Below, piece after piece: positions 11,696 through 24,800 of a stretch of DNA of 64,000 nt. Both the position numbers and the translations under genes were made by a program. The notes below the pieces were generated by a model, which made no database searches, was not told where the DNA came from, and saw nothing but the letters and a program-made list of their open reading frames with translations. How positions within the stretch are numbered: position 1 is the first letter of the stretch; the number at the start of each line of letters is the position of its first letter. The DNA is from Euleptes europaea (taxonomy: Eukaryota > Chordata > Lepidosauria > Squamata > Sphaerodactylidae): the NCBI RefSeq assembly GCF_029931775.1, contig NC_079314.1:72159879-72223878 (forward strand), read 5' to 3'.

Positions 11696-14171
11696 ATAAA
11701 ATTACATCCAATATTTCTTCTGTGTTCTTTCCCACACTAACTAACGTGCATGGTGCAGGTTTGTCACAGGAGGTTCAAATGTCCTTTTTAGCATTGTATA
11801 TGAAAGTTTTACTGAATGCTTTGCATTGAAGATGTTATGCTATGTAAGCTGAAGTACCACAAAAATAAGTTTTCATCCGTCATAAATGGGGTGAACAAGC
11901 ACAAAACCACAGTACTTGTATTCATATTTTTATTGCCTTATTTTTACTTTGTAATTTCTTTTCCTTGCAGAAAAGGATACTGCAGTTGTCACTAACAATT
12001 TAGTGCTGTAGCAAAACCAGATATTATCACTGACTAGTACAGTGAACTGTATTTAAATGATTGCGTACTTGCTGCTTTCAAGCAGGGAAGAATGAACGCC
12101 ACTTGGCAGTGGAACTTTTTCTCCATTATTTGGATTGGCTTATTTCAGTGGAGGTTATAGATTTCTCTCCCCCCCCCCCATTCGAGTATTTGCTGGCAGT
12201 GGAACAGAAGGGCACTGCACGACTGTAAAATATGGATAGTAATTTACTTGCAGTGCTGTCTCTGAAAGCTTTAAATCATTTACAGTTATTTGGTTACATC
12301 CTCTTCCGTGTCAGTTATGTATATTCCAAGTCCTTTGTCTAAATGCAACTACCCATGTTACTGAAAAATGCTTCAGTACCTATTTGATATGGGGGTGGGG
12401 AGTTGCATCAGGTGGCAGCCAACTGTCTGGGGTCTGGCCATATGAAGGGGTTGAGTTACGCTCTCTAAAAGAAAGGCTTGGAAGTGCAGTACAGCCCTGT
12501 CTCCATTGTTGCCTTTGTATTTCAAATTGGTAGACCATTCCCCCCCCACCCCGTGATATAAAATGTGCTGAGTTTTGGTTTAGACTGTCGGCAATCCTTG
12601 TGTAACACTTTATTCCTTCCCCCAAAGCAAAAAAGAACTGGCATGATTGATGCCAGTCTTTCTTAGAAAACGTGACAAAATCTCGATTTCTTAAATTAAC
12701 ATGATTAGACGATGCTTATCACGCTCAAATGTTCAAAACAGCACCATACACTGTTATGTCCGTGTTGTAGACAGGAGACTGAGGCTGAGAGAGAGAGAAC
12801 AGCTTGCCTAAGGCTGCATTGTGAGTTTATGACACAGCAGTGATAACAGTGCTAATGTATGGCCCCAATGCATATATAGTGGCTGTTCAAAATAAAAGGC
12901 TGAAATCCTGATTCGCAATTGATGGACTGCGTTGCTCGACTCAGGGTTTGATCAGCATTGGTGACTGGGTGTGCAGCATTTTCCCTGGCCTCGCCACTTA
13001 CCCTGTGAAGAAGGAAATGGTAGTCATAAGAATGTCTAGAGGGCTGGAGGGAAGGACAAAACATCAGAGCCCCTCATGTATCCTTCTGCCACCACAACTG
13101 ATTTAATTCTATTATTTTAATTGTCAATTGTTTTTATTCTAAACAGCTTTGGGAGCTGTTATGGCTGAGAGGTGATCTGTGCAATCGAAACAGATGAATA
13201 CATGCAGATATAAAAGTCCACCTGCCAGGGTTGTTGTCAGGATAAAATGGAGGAGAGGAGCTTTGGGTATGCAATTTCCACAGATTAAAACCAAGTTATG
13301 ATTCAAGATTGCTGATAAGTGCTTATGATATGAATCCCCTGTGACAGGTGGGATTTATAGTTGGAATGGGAAAGGATTATTACTCTTTATACTTTCTTCA
13401 CTATGGACTAATTCAGGGGTCTTCCATCGTTACCCCTTGCTTTACCAGTAGCAGACATCCTTCCTTGTCAAGAATCCATTCCCTGCTGTAATATTCTATA
13501 TTCTTCAAAATGTATTTGATATTAGAATAGCCTATGCAAATGTGTTACTTTATCATAATATATGCCAGTTACAGGTTGCAGATATTTGACTGCGTTATCT
13601 GATGTTCATTATAACAAGCAAGCTTAAGGACAGGAAACAGCAGTATACCAGTTTCTTCTCTTACTTGTCTGCTGCTGAGAATTATAGAACTGTACCATGG
13701 TACAGAAATCCAGGATGAAAATCTTTAAAGTTGCAGATTATGGCATTGGCTCAAGAATCTTTAAAGTGATCATATGTTTTGTAGTGGTCTAAATTTGCTT
13801 AGCGCCATTTTACCACCCAGTAGGGTAACCAGGCAGTGCCTTCCCACTGGTGGGAGGGGTGAGTGGGGGTGGAACGTCCCAGGAGAAAAATGAAAAAGAG
13901 AAATAAGTCCTCATCTACATATGGGAAGTTCTGACTGTGGAGATCCCGGCTACCCAGAATTGATAAGTGTAACTCTATCGCCTGGAACTCTGCGGTCAGA
14001 ACTTCCTGTAAGTAGACAGGGGCTTATTTTTCCTTCTAATTTTTCTCCCCAGGATAACCCCCCTCCCAATTTGGGCCCAGTTTCTGGCCACTGATCAGAT
14101 GGGCATTGGCGGGCAAGGGCTAAAATTACCTGGATGTCTCCCACCATAAGTGGGCAAATGGGAATCCTACC

Positions 14172-14380
14172 TAGGGTTACCAACCTCCAGGTGGTGGCTG
14201 GAGACCTCCCGCTATTACAACTGATCTCCAGCCGATAGAGATCAGTTCACCTGGAAGAAATGGCTGCTTTGGCAATTGGACTCTATGGCATTGAAGTCCC
14301 TCCCCTCGCCAAACCCTGCCCTCCTCAGGCTCTGCCCCCAAAATCTCCAGGTATTTCCCAACCCAGAACTGGCAACCCTA
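14172..14380 (+). mobile_element. TA-flanked miniature inverted-repeat element (GGGTTGCC family), intact copy
   Basis: About 205 bp from TAGGGTTACCAACCTCCAGG to CTGGCAACCCTA. The termini are inverted (GGGTTRCCA / TGGCAACCC) and flanked by TA on both sides. Inner landmarks are ACTGATCTCCAGCC, ATGGCTGCTTTGG and CTCTATGGCATTGAAG. Seven copies occur in the window. TA duplication suggests mobilisation by a Tc1/mariner-type enzyme; this is inference. Confidence 0.8.
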
Positions 14381-15568
14381 ATCCTACCACATCATGCCCT
14401 TTTCTGACTCTATTTTTGGGATCCTTAGGGCCAAACTCGACATTATGTGTGACACAAGGCAGGTCGGGTTGCCCAACCTGACTTGCTGTCCTGTGTATCA
14501 ACTGGGGATCTCACCTTAAAGGTGCTACGTTTGACACTAAGGACTGCAGGTGAAGAGGAGGGGCTTCAGGCTTTTATCTGCCCCTTTCTCTGGCTCCACA
14601 TTTGTGACTAAGGACATGTGTAGTCAGAGAAAGAGTAACAGGCCCTCCCACAGCCATTTCTGTTGGCAAAAATGGCGTGGGAGGGTAGCCTGAAGCCCCT
14701 TTTCTCCTGGAATGGCACTTGGAGCTGGACAGAGCACTCTTAAGGTGAACTCCCCACTTCATGTGACTGCCAAGTCGCGTTGGGCACCCAACCCAACTTG
14801 TCAGGTTTGGCCCTGAATCTGTGTATACACAGGCATGCACTTAGAGCAATATCTGGAAGATGGAGTGTGAGAGAGAAAGATAAGTTTTTTAATTACCTGG
14901 ATCATTCTTCATTGGATATAGATGCTGATGGAATGAACAAGGAGAAGAGGCAAATTTTGAGAAGGCAGTATTGGAGAATCATGAATTCATGACAGTTCAG
15001 ATAATGGTTGGACGTTTCCTTGCAAAGGCTGTTTTACATTTCTGGATGTAATGGAGCCCACCTGTGAATGTATGCATGGTGCCATGAACGAGAAGGAGCA
15101 ATATGGAGAGCAGATGCTGTAGCAAAGGTAGTGAAAGGGATCCAATTGACTGGAAAGAATCTGGCTTGGGGCAAAACCGAAGGGAAAAAGAGGCACACTA
15201 GCATAGTTTGGAACATCAACTTGTTGTTGCACAAGACCCTGTTGGTCTTGCTATGGAAGAGATCCCATAGGTTCACAAAACCAGCCTTAGCTGGAAGCAT
15301 GGAACCCTAACCGTCCCATCATGAAATGGCATTTTGTTGTACTTAATAGCTGTCATCATTCTTTGGTTTGAAGCAAGATGGCGTCTGTGTACTCCTTCAG
15401 TTTCATAGGCCCCAGAAACATAAGGGTTCTGAGGGGTAACACCCAGCAAGCTTGTATTTAATGTTCGACTATGCTCAAGTTTCAGGAAAAGATCTGGCAA
15501 TTGCTTGTTTGATATGCAAGGATGGCTAAAATGCCTAATGCCGCCATTAATTTTTGTTTTCTTTTTAG

Positions 15569-15844
15569 GTTACCATATGATGAATGTTTTATTATGGCCA
15601 ATGACACTTTGGAAGGTTTTCATGAAGTAAATCTAGCTTCACCTACTACTCCAGATCTTCTGGGAGTGTATGAATCAAAGACTTGTGAACAATCTACCTC
15701 ACCCACAGTTATTTACCGGCTTCATCCCTCAGCTGTTTGTTCAACGCCTGTTCAGCCTAGTGCTCTGAACGTTTCCGATCTGCCTACACAACCTGTTTAT
15801 TCATCACCCAGGCACCTAAACTGTGCAGAAACACCAGGTATCAG
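15569..15844 (+). CDS. RAB3IP: RAB3IP exon 2: 5' UTR end and residues 1-84
   Basis: Acceptor CTTTTTAG ends at 15568 and the ATG is at 15594-15596. The protein begins [14 protein letters not shown]. The frame stays open from the ATG back to the acceptor (reads LPYDECFI), so an upstream coding exon could in principle extend it, but the usual Rabin8 start is this ATG. The donor that keeps the frame is GTTGGT at 15845. A second GT (GTATCA) lies seven bases earlier at 15838 and would shift the frame. Using 15844 gives a Ser codon across the junction and the family's Ile-Ser-Ser-Ile-Ser. Confidence 0.93.
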
Positions 15845-18800
15845 GTTGGTTGTGCAACACTGTATTTCTGTTGATACGAAACATGTTTTTTAATTAACTC
15901 ACAAAGTCCATGTGTTTGGATTTTATGTTAAAAGTCTGCTTTAGATACAATAGGCCACAACTGTGAAAGTTACATTGCTAAACAAAAATCTGTTTTCCGC
16001 CCCTAGCATCAGTGTCACAGAAACTGTACCTTGTTCTACCTCTGGATCCCAAGGTGGGTCATCCAAACATAATCATTCCAGAAAGGAAAGCAGTAATGCA
16101 GAGAGAGAATTTTTGCGGGGTGCAGCAGTAACAGATTTTGCCGAAGGGAGTGAAGATGTTCTGGGGCTCAGCACAGACAGTCTTTCTCACCTGCGGAGCC
16201 CGTCTGTATTGGAAGTAAGAGAGAAGGGTTATGAAAGATTGAAGGAGGAACTTGCTAAAGCTCAAAGGGTAAGAGTCAATATATATTGCACATTTTTGTA
16301 TTTGTAGTGTGAGTCAAAGGCTGTCTACCACTTTGAAGTTCTGTGCAAGGACAGAATCGTAGTATTGGGCATAGAGTCTTGCTTTCTAAGAATCTGCACT
16401 TTGATTAGAAAAACCAACCTGTCCCTCCCCAATTATATCTTTAGAAATTTTAGCTGTGAATATAGACTCAAACAAAATGTGCATAGTCAATGTCTAGAAT
16501 CTCAGAAGCCGGGGAGGTAAGGATTGGTTGGTGTGGTGAGGGAATATGAATGAGATTTCTTTTTTCAGAGGTTGGTATAGGGCATTCCACTGTGTGATAC
16601 ATCCCCTTCCTGTGAATAGCAGAAGCAGAATAAATGATACAAATATTTGTTAGTTTGCACAGCAAGTTCAAACATTCATCTTTCCCTTGTACACAATTTT
16701 GGTTGCTTTGATGCTTAAGTGTACCTTAGGAAATAAAGGACCCACAGCACTGTAAATGTTTAATTGTTTAAATATTAATTTTAAACAGGCATTTTATTTA
16801 TGATAACAGAGTTTGAGAATTTGTGCCATTAAGTGTACTGCTAGTGTTCATGAATATCACCTTGTCTTCCTGCTGCTAATTTTTCCCTCAAATGATAAAT
16901 ATTGTAGTCTCTTGATAACTCTGAAGTTGTGTATTCCTTGGTTACAGTGTTATATCTATGGGCAGTGTAATGGTTAGAGTGTTTGAGTAGAACTACTCAG
17001 TTGAAATCCCACTTAGCCTTGAATCTCATTGGATGACCTTGTGCCAGTCACATTCTCTCAGCCTAACTTGCCTCACAGGCCTGCGGTAATGATAACATGG
17101 AGGTATCAAGAACCATGCACTCTGTCCTAAAATTCTTGGAGGAAAGGTGGGATTAAATACTCGGGAAATTTGTCACTTAAAGGTTGTTTTCATTTTAGTT
17201 TGCAAAAGCACCTGTAGCTGGAAGCAAATCTTTAAAAACAAACAAAGCCAAGATACAGTATTAATTTTCTTTGTAAAAATCACTTGTGACCAATACTTGG
17301 TTGAAATGTAGCACAATCCTAGGAACACACATGAAAGGAACAAACAATCCCCCTCACTTGCTGTTTTCTGCCAGGGAAGCTTTGCTATTAAATCAAGATT
17401 ATTCCTGTCACAAGCTTCAAGCTGCTTAGTCTGGAGAAGCCCTGTTGATGTAAATAGGTTTCTTTCAGAGGAAGTGTATTAGGGATTACAGCCTGAATTG
17501 TATTCCTTGGCCAATGCCGGGCTGCGTCGTGTGTTTTGAAAATGAAACACTTTGCCATTGGGCAATTCTGCTGAGATGGATTCTTTTGTAAAGAGCTTTG
17601 CTGTCCTTGGAAGGAAGGCGATACAATAGCAATCAGCTTTATAGCTTGTTGTGAGATTGCCTCGGTTGCTCCCCAGATACCTTTGTCTCTCTTAGGGTAG
17701 CTTTCTGTTGAGTGAGTTTAGAATACTTTATATGCAACCTCTGCTTTTGGATTGGTCTGCTGAACATTCACTGCCCCCTAGTGCTGTATATTGTTTTAGC
17801 TGTGCCTACGTTGGCAGTTAAAAAATGCGAGTGTGGTTTTATTTCATTTGGCGGTTCTTTTACGCAATCGAATGTGACTTCAGGCTGGGCAATAATACAA
17901 GAATCTGAATAGAATACTGTCTCGTGTGTGTTGCGAGAGAGCAGTGTCTGCTTGGACAGGCACAGGCTATTTGGGATCCATTGTCTTGTCAATAGCAGCA
18001 ACTACAAGAGTCATGCATTGACAAGTGTAAGACAGTGACAGCATCATCTAGAGCTGAGGGCAGATGCAACAGCTGACAATGGACTGGTTTGACCAATGAT
18101 CTCTCTGAGAACACAGACGCTTGTGTTACATATGCTGTAGCTGAGGCCACCTGGAGGGGCTGGGGGCTACGGCACAGCAACAGAGCGATCTCCATGGAAT
18201 GTGGGAGGTCCCAGGTTCAGTCCCCTGCACCCCTCATTAAAAGGGTTAGGTAGCAGGTGATGTGAAAGAACCTTTGCCTGAGACTCTGGAGACCTGCTGT
18301 CAGCCTGAGTACTGACCTTGATGGTCAGACTCTGTGTAGGGCAGCTTTCATTTTGCCCTTTTCCTTTCTCACAACTCATCTGTCATTTTGAGCAGCTCTT
18401 CTAGCTACCCTAACCCAACTTTCCTTGTTCCGTGTAACTTTGTACTTGAGTATAACTCCTTTTTCGGAGGTTCTGCATCAGTGCCCCTACCGCCATACGT
18501 AGCATAGGTGTTATTGGGAGGGATCGCATTAGTTGGGGCCTGCCTAGCCCCACTGTGTATAAATCATGGTTCACTAAGAAGATAGCCATTTGTATCCCTA
18601 AACGGGCTGCTAGATGAGATATCCAGTGCCAGCTAATCCAACAGAGGTGTAGTCTAAGGTGGAAGGGGAGAGAAATGTCTTAAGGTGGCTTACTGCATTC
18701 AGAACCATCTTAAGAGCAGGGGCATAGCAGTCTGCATCAACTGCTGTTTCACGTTTTGACCTTGTGACAGCTGATGATGGAAACAGCTGGTGCTGCCCAG

Positions 18801-21800
18801 GTCGCTGCTGCTGCAGGCTACTTTTTATCCTCTCATGGTATACCAGGTGGGCTTGTGAAAGGATTGGCTATTTGCCTGGATGTCTGTGGCAAGACTAAAC
18901 GTTTAGATGCATATTCTGATTTGCCAAGCTGAAACTAATAGCCAGGTAACAGTAGTCTTTATGATGGCTGAGAAAAGTATTTATTTGGTAATGTTAACTG
19001 TTCCACAGACTTCTGCTAGCTTTGAAATGCCATAAGTTTTGCACTATTGAAATTTTATTGCAATTTTCTGTAGGAGCTGAAATTAAAAGATGAAGAATGT
19101 GAAAGACTTTCCAAAGTGCGTGACCAACTTGGACAGGAATTGGAAGAACTTACTGCTAGTTTGTTTGAGGTGTGTTTGATTACTTTGCTGTAATGTAAGA
19201 GAATGCGGAGGCTGTTCTGCATGGTACTTGGATGTTTTCTCCTTTAAAATGCAGATATGGGAAGTAGCTTGTTTTAGATCTTCATTTGTAAGAAAGGAAG
19301 CAACTCAGTACACAGGTGGGGTGACTTCAGGTCATGTTGGAATGCACACATTCCTGGAAAGAGAGGTTACAGTGTTGTCACTGAAATTATCTGAAGCGCA
19401 TTGGAGAGCTTCTTCAAACAACTGAATGGTTTCCCATGTAGAATGGCAGCCACGCTACTTTCTTTTGTGGTAACCAAGCCAAAAAGCAATTTTTCTATCT
19501 GAATCCGACTTCAGACACTTGTATTATAGACTCTCGTATTATAGTTTTCTCCAGGTAACTCCCCTCACAAGAGTCAAATGTCACGTGACAAGCACTCACT
19601 AACCCTGAATGAACACTTATTTTTTTTAAATGAAGGAATAGCATTCTTTATTTTTATAGAATGCTGTTCTCAAGCTGTATCTATACTTGTGTAAATCATG
19701 TAATGTAAATATTTTGCTTTATAGGAAGCGCATAAAATGGTGAGAGAAGCAAACATAAAGCAGGCCACAGCAGAGAAACAGCTGAAAGAAGCACAAGGAA
19801 AAGTGAGTTTTGGTTGCTTATTGTTTAAGGCAAAGTTGTTCATGAATATTGTGGGCTGGGTTCCAGAGAGTTTCATATGCATGCTCTGGGTTATAATTTC
19901 AGTGAGAACCTCCCCAAAGCCCCTCAGACTCCTTTTTGAGCTTGTGAAGGTTAAAGAAGTGTGCGAGTGTATATTAGATACGAAAGCAGTTTACGAGGAA
20001 ACTGCTACTTTTTATGTACTCAATATGTCTCCTTGATGTTAACTTTCAGAAGAGCCGCTTCGTATTAGCCCTTTATAAATTCTTTTGAATTTTCATCTCT
20101 GTAGCCTATGCAAGTATTTGAACAATGTTGAAAGTCCCAATCACACCCACACCCAACATTCTGGAACAGGTTATGGATTTTATTCAGAATGCTTCTTTCT
20201 TACTGCTTTAGCCATTAGAGCTTTGTCTATCTTCTATAATGGCAAGTTGAAAGTAGTAGACTCAGTTCATAATTTTCACAGCTAGAGAATACTTGAAGGA
20301 AAATAATGTCTCAAACATAAGTTTTTCTTTTAATTTTATGGCAGTGAGACAAATTGACAAGTCTCTTGGACAGAAGGCTATAGAGTTTATTGTTCTGGCC
20401 CATCTTCCCAGAGTTTACCATAGCTTGGGTAAGAGTTGCCTGATAATACACTTTTATCAGTGTTGAGTAGAGATGCTTTATTTCTCCTGTAAAGGAATGG
20501 GGCATGTTGGTTTTCATGAGCACCTATAAGTGGGAGTTAGAAAGCTCCTAAAAAGTAAGAGGACTGTGGAAGGCTTTCATTCCTCCAGTGTTAGTAACAA
20601 ACAGGGATTTCAAGGAATAAAGTACAGGGAACAGGCCTTGAATGAGTCTCAGCACTGTGGAACTATGATTATGGTTATTGCGCATGAGAAAATACTGGGG
20701 TGTCATTTTCTTTACAGCTTCAGTGATGCCAGAATCTGTGTCATCAGTCTGTAACTGGGATTCTGTCATGTCATAGTTAATAAAGTAGATGTCCTCCACA
20801 ATTTGATCTGAGAGAAATCTTCTCTGGTATGCGCCACTGTGTAGTTCACGTTGGAGGACAGATTTTAGCCCATTTGGGTTCAGCTGGATTCTCACTGCAG
20901 CATCAGTACCATATGGAATCAGAGCTGATTGTCTGGAAAAAATCATGACTTTTGGAGACTCCTGTTTGCACAGAAATCTCAGCTTCGAATGTATCTGTTG
21001 GGATTGGGATCTGGTTTAGACTGGGCGATCTGTTGATGTACCAGCCATGCTGCAGCTTAGTGAATACTTTGGCAGATGTCCTGCATCGTTATTGTCCTGG
21101 AGAGCTTAAAAACTGAGCCATCTCTCTCTGGTAGCCCAGTTCCATTATGTCACACACTGGTTCTACTATTTTGCTCCAACAAATCTGAAATTAAGATGTT
21201 CTCCAGTTATTTCTGGTTCTGGGAAAGGTGACACACACAAAGTCTAAAATAGCCATTGGTCAGAGCCTCTGCAGGAGTGGCAGATTGGCTACTGTGGTCC
21301 ACCTCTGAGACACTTTGCACAAAGAGAGATTTCCCAAGCTCTAAGGGTTTACCTGCTGTTGTTAGGACTGAGGATTGATTGGCTTGCCTGTGTAATCACC
21401 TGCTAAAATGTGTTTTTGCAGCATCTTGCTTTGTGTAGAAGTTGAAATACAAAACAGCAGGGAAAAGTGCTCAAGTTCAAATGACAGAGAATGGGACAAA
21501 TCAGATTGAACACACATGGAGATCATTTGAAGACCTATACTCTTGTAGGGCTAATATTAGTTTTTCTTTGCTGGCTGTGCATCTATTCAGTGCTATACAA
21601 CACAGTGTCTTTTCTGTGGTGGCCCTAATTGCTGTAATGAGTTTAACTCCTATAAGTCTAAAATACAAATCTAAAGAAATAAATGTGAAATTTCATTGTA
21701 ATGTCACCTTGCATGTAACTGATCCCAAAGCTCTTTGATTGGTACTGGGATTGCTGCAGAGTTGCTCCCTAGAATCATAACAATGCCTCTGGTTTGTTGA

Positions 21801-24800
21801 CTGTGAATCTTGTGGCTATAGCCTGGTTTCTTCAAGTCATCTTTGGTCTTGGGCATGAACCTGTACTGTACTCCATTCCTATTGTGGGACTTCTGGGGCA
21901 ATATGCCATGAAGTTTCTAAACACAAATAATCGGTTACAGTAAAAACAAATTAATCCCTTCTCCCCGATTTTGTGTAGGCAGTAACTCGGTGGTCTCTCT
22001 CTTAACTTTTAGATTGATGTCCTTCAAGCTGAAGTAGCAGCACTGAAAACCTTAGTGCTGTCCACTTCCCCAACCTCCCCAACGAAAACACCTGAGGGTG
22101 GTGGAAAGGCTCCCTTCAAAAAAGGCCATACAAGGAACAAGAGTACAAGCAGTGCCATGGGTCTCAATAATCAGGACCTCACCATGGTGCAGCCGATTGT
22201 GAAAGACTGCAAAGAGGTATTTTGAGCATTGTAGTGACTGAATAACGGAATGTATGGTAAGGGTGCATTAGAAGACCTGCAGGGAATGGGTAGTTACAAC
22301 AGCCTGTTTGTTCCTTCCAGATAACTAGTTGTTAATGCAGTTGTGTAATTGTACTGGTAAAGTGAAGGATTAGGTCATCAGTAACTTGGAAAGGCAGTAA
22401 AGTTTGATGAAACTTTTTAAAACAAATGCTTGTTTTTTATTTGACTTTAGATACCTTTTTTAAGCAGTTGTTAAAAGCCCACAGAAATATCTGTTAAATA
22501 GCTCCCCTTACCGTCCAGAATACACACTAGTTACAGAAATGACCACTCATCAGGAAAAAAAATTGTGTCAATAAGGTTGTTTTGGAAAGCATGAAAGCTT
22601 CAAAGACTTTAGGCACCCTTTGCTTAAGTGAAGAAAAGGGAAGCGTTTGGAGAGAGTGTAGCTTTTACAATAGAAAGGAAGTCTGCTTATGCTGTAGCCA
22701 GGCCCCATGTGATGCACCTTTGCCTTCCCCTGGGATGCATTCATGTGGAGAGCCTTAGAGTTCTGACTCAGCCCTCCATGGATATATGGCTGCAGTGCCT
22801 CAGCAGTTTTTCAGCTGAACTTGTGACAACGGGGGAAAATGTGCTATGAGAGGCAAGATGTATCCTTATGGGAATAGCACACAACTGCTTGAGAGCTGAA
22901 GCTAATATCCATAGAGGGTTTGATTCATGCATACAAGTGTTGCATATGACTGTTCATCACATGGAGGATATTTTCAACATGCAACAATGAGCTCCATGTT
23001 CCCCTTCAAATATTTACTCCTGTGCATTCAGCCAGCAATATAATTGTGCAGAAGATGATGTTTGCTGTTTCCCCTGTCCTCTTACATTCAGTTCTCCTAT
23101 GAAACCTGTTTTTACGGTATGAATGAAGTGATCTCCATAGATGAAAATCTGATGCTGCTTGTTTGAAGTCTGTTTCATTTGTATAGTAAATATGTTCGTT
23201 TAACAAGAATAAACAAGTGTAGATGACTGGGGAAGGCAATGGCAAACCACCCTGTAAACATAGTCTGCCTAGTAAACATCGGGATGTGATGTTACCCCAT
23301 GGGTCAGTAATGACCCGGTGCTTGCACAGGGGACTACCTTTTTTTAAACCTTTTTAACAAGAATAGTTTTCATGTATAAGCTGTCATGAATAGCTATAAT
23401 GTTAGATAGCAGATTGGATGAAGACATGTTGGGGGTGAATGATAGCATAAAATTGTTAACGCCAGTATCTAGACTTTAAGCTCACTATAATTGAAATTAA
23501 GATAAATAACTTATATAAGCAATTATTCTCTGGCCTTTATTTTATTTATCTTTTTAATTATACAAGCAAATGTGTGTGTAGATTGAAAGACTATCATTAG
23601 ATGAAATATATATTAGAACCACTCTATTGTATATTGGAGGAGGATCTTGTCACAGATATGATATATGAAGAGTGTGTGGTGTATGTGAAATAGTTTATTT
23701 TATTTAAAATAATTTTAAAAATTAAAAATAGTTTTCACATGAGCTTAATGAAGTTGGCTGCATAAAAGCCCAATAAAGTTGAAATCAGAATAGATTCTAG
23801 TTACAATTCTAAACTCAGCAAAATGGTTAGAAAAAAGCATTTAGCAAAGTAGCATATATTGTATATTTGAGGTTTAAATAATCTTTGGATTATTTTCCCT
23901 TCAAGGTTTCTTGGTTGCATCAGACATATGAACAAAATAGTTTAATCCAATTATGTGTTTTGAAAATTCTTGCCTGTTCAAGGTTGCTGCCCCGAATGCT
24001 CAAAAAGAAAATCAGAGGTTTTAAAAAGTTATTTCATATCTGCACACTTAAATAAATTGGTTCCTGCTAAACGTGTCAAGGTTTTAGGAAAGCAAAGAAT
24101 CTGGCAAGTAAGCCGTGCCAAAGTTCTCTGTGATTTTTGCGAAGCCTAGGTGCAGTGGGAAAGGATCGCTGCTGGGCAACTCAGAGACTGGAAGCTGCAG
24201 TTGTGCAATCCAGCCAAAGTAGCACTGATTTCAGTAACGAATGAAACACGTACAGATCAGTGGGAGCCCGTCTAAATCGTGCCGATTAATCTTAGATATT
24301 GGAAATACAGATACAGTGGTGATGTGGGGGATGCTTAGAAGGCTGATAAACTTTTGACTATTTCGGTTTTGTGTTTCTGTGTTAGGCTGACTTAGCTTTG
24401 TATAATGAATTCAGATCCTGGAAGGATGATCCTACTATGGACAGGACGTGCCCTTTCCTAGACAAGATCTACCAGGAAGATATCTTTCCATGTTTAACCT
24501 TCTCAAAAAGTGAGGTAATGTTTCAAAACCCTGCGTTCTTATTTTAGACTGATGTAATGTGAAGGAGGAATTAGGATAGCTAATATTTTAATTGTCCATC
24601 TTGATATCAAGGATAGTGACCCAGACGGCCGTGTGTGCTGGCAGAAGGCACAGTTGCATGTGAACCGGCACAGTTTGCCTCCATCAAGCACTTCCTCTAA
24701 ATGGTCCATCAGGAGAAGCATTTCAGGGCACCAGAAGCTATGCCAGGAAGGAGAACCAGAAAAAAAAACAACCTGTGTCGTTATATACAACACATTGAAT

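Larger units (their letters stand above)
4239..15568 (+). other. RAB3IP intron 1 (about 11.3 kb)
   Basis: Mostly unique AT-rich sequence with a (TA)n run at 4476-4503, a 5S-type SINE, Bov-B and hAT copies, and a TA-flanked miniature element, all listed separately. I see no extra exon with both good splice sites and a conserved peptide. Confidence 0.7.
15845..19073 (+). other. RAB3IP introns 2 and 3
   Basis: Intron 2 is only 162 bases (15845-16006). Intron 3 (16269-19073) holds a short-form SINE at 16960 and another SINE at 18161; the remainder is unassigned. Coordinates given span exon 3. Confidence 0.7.
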
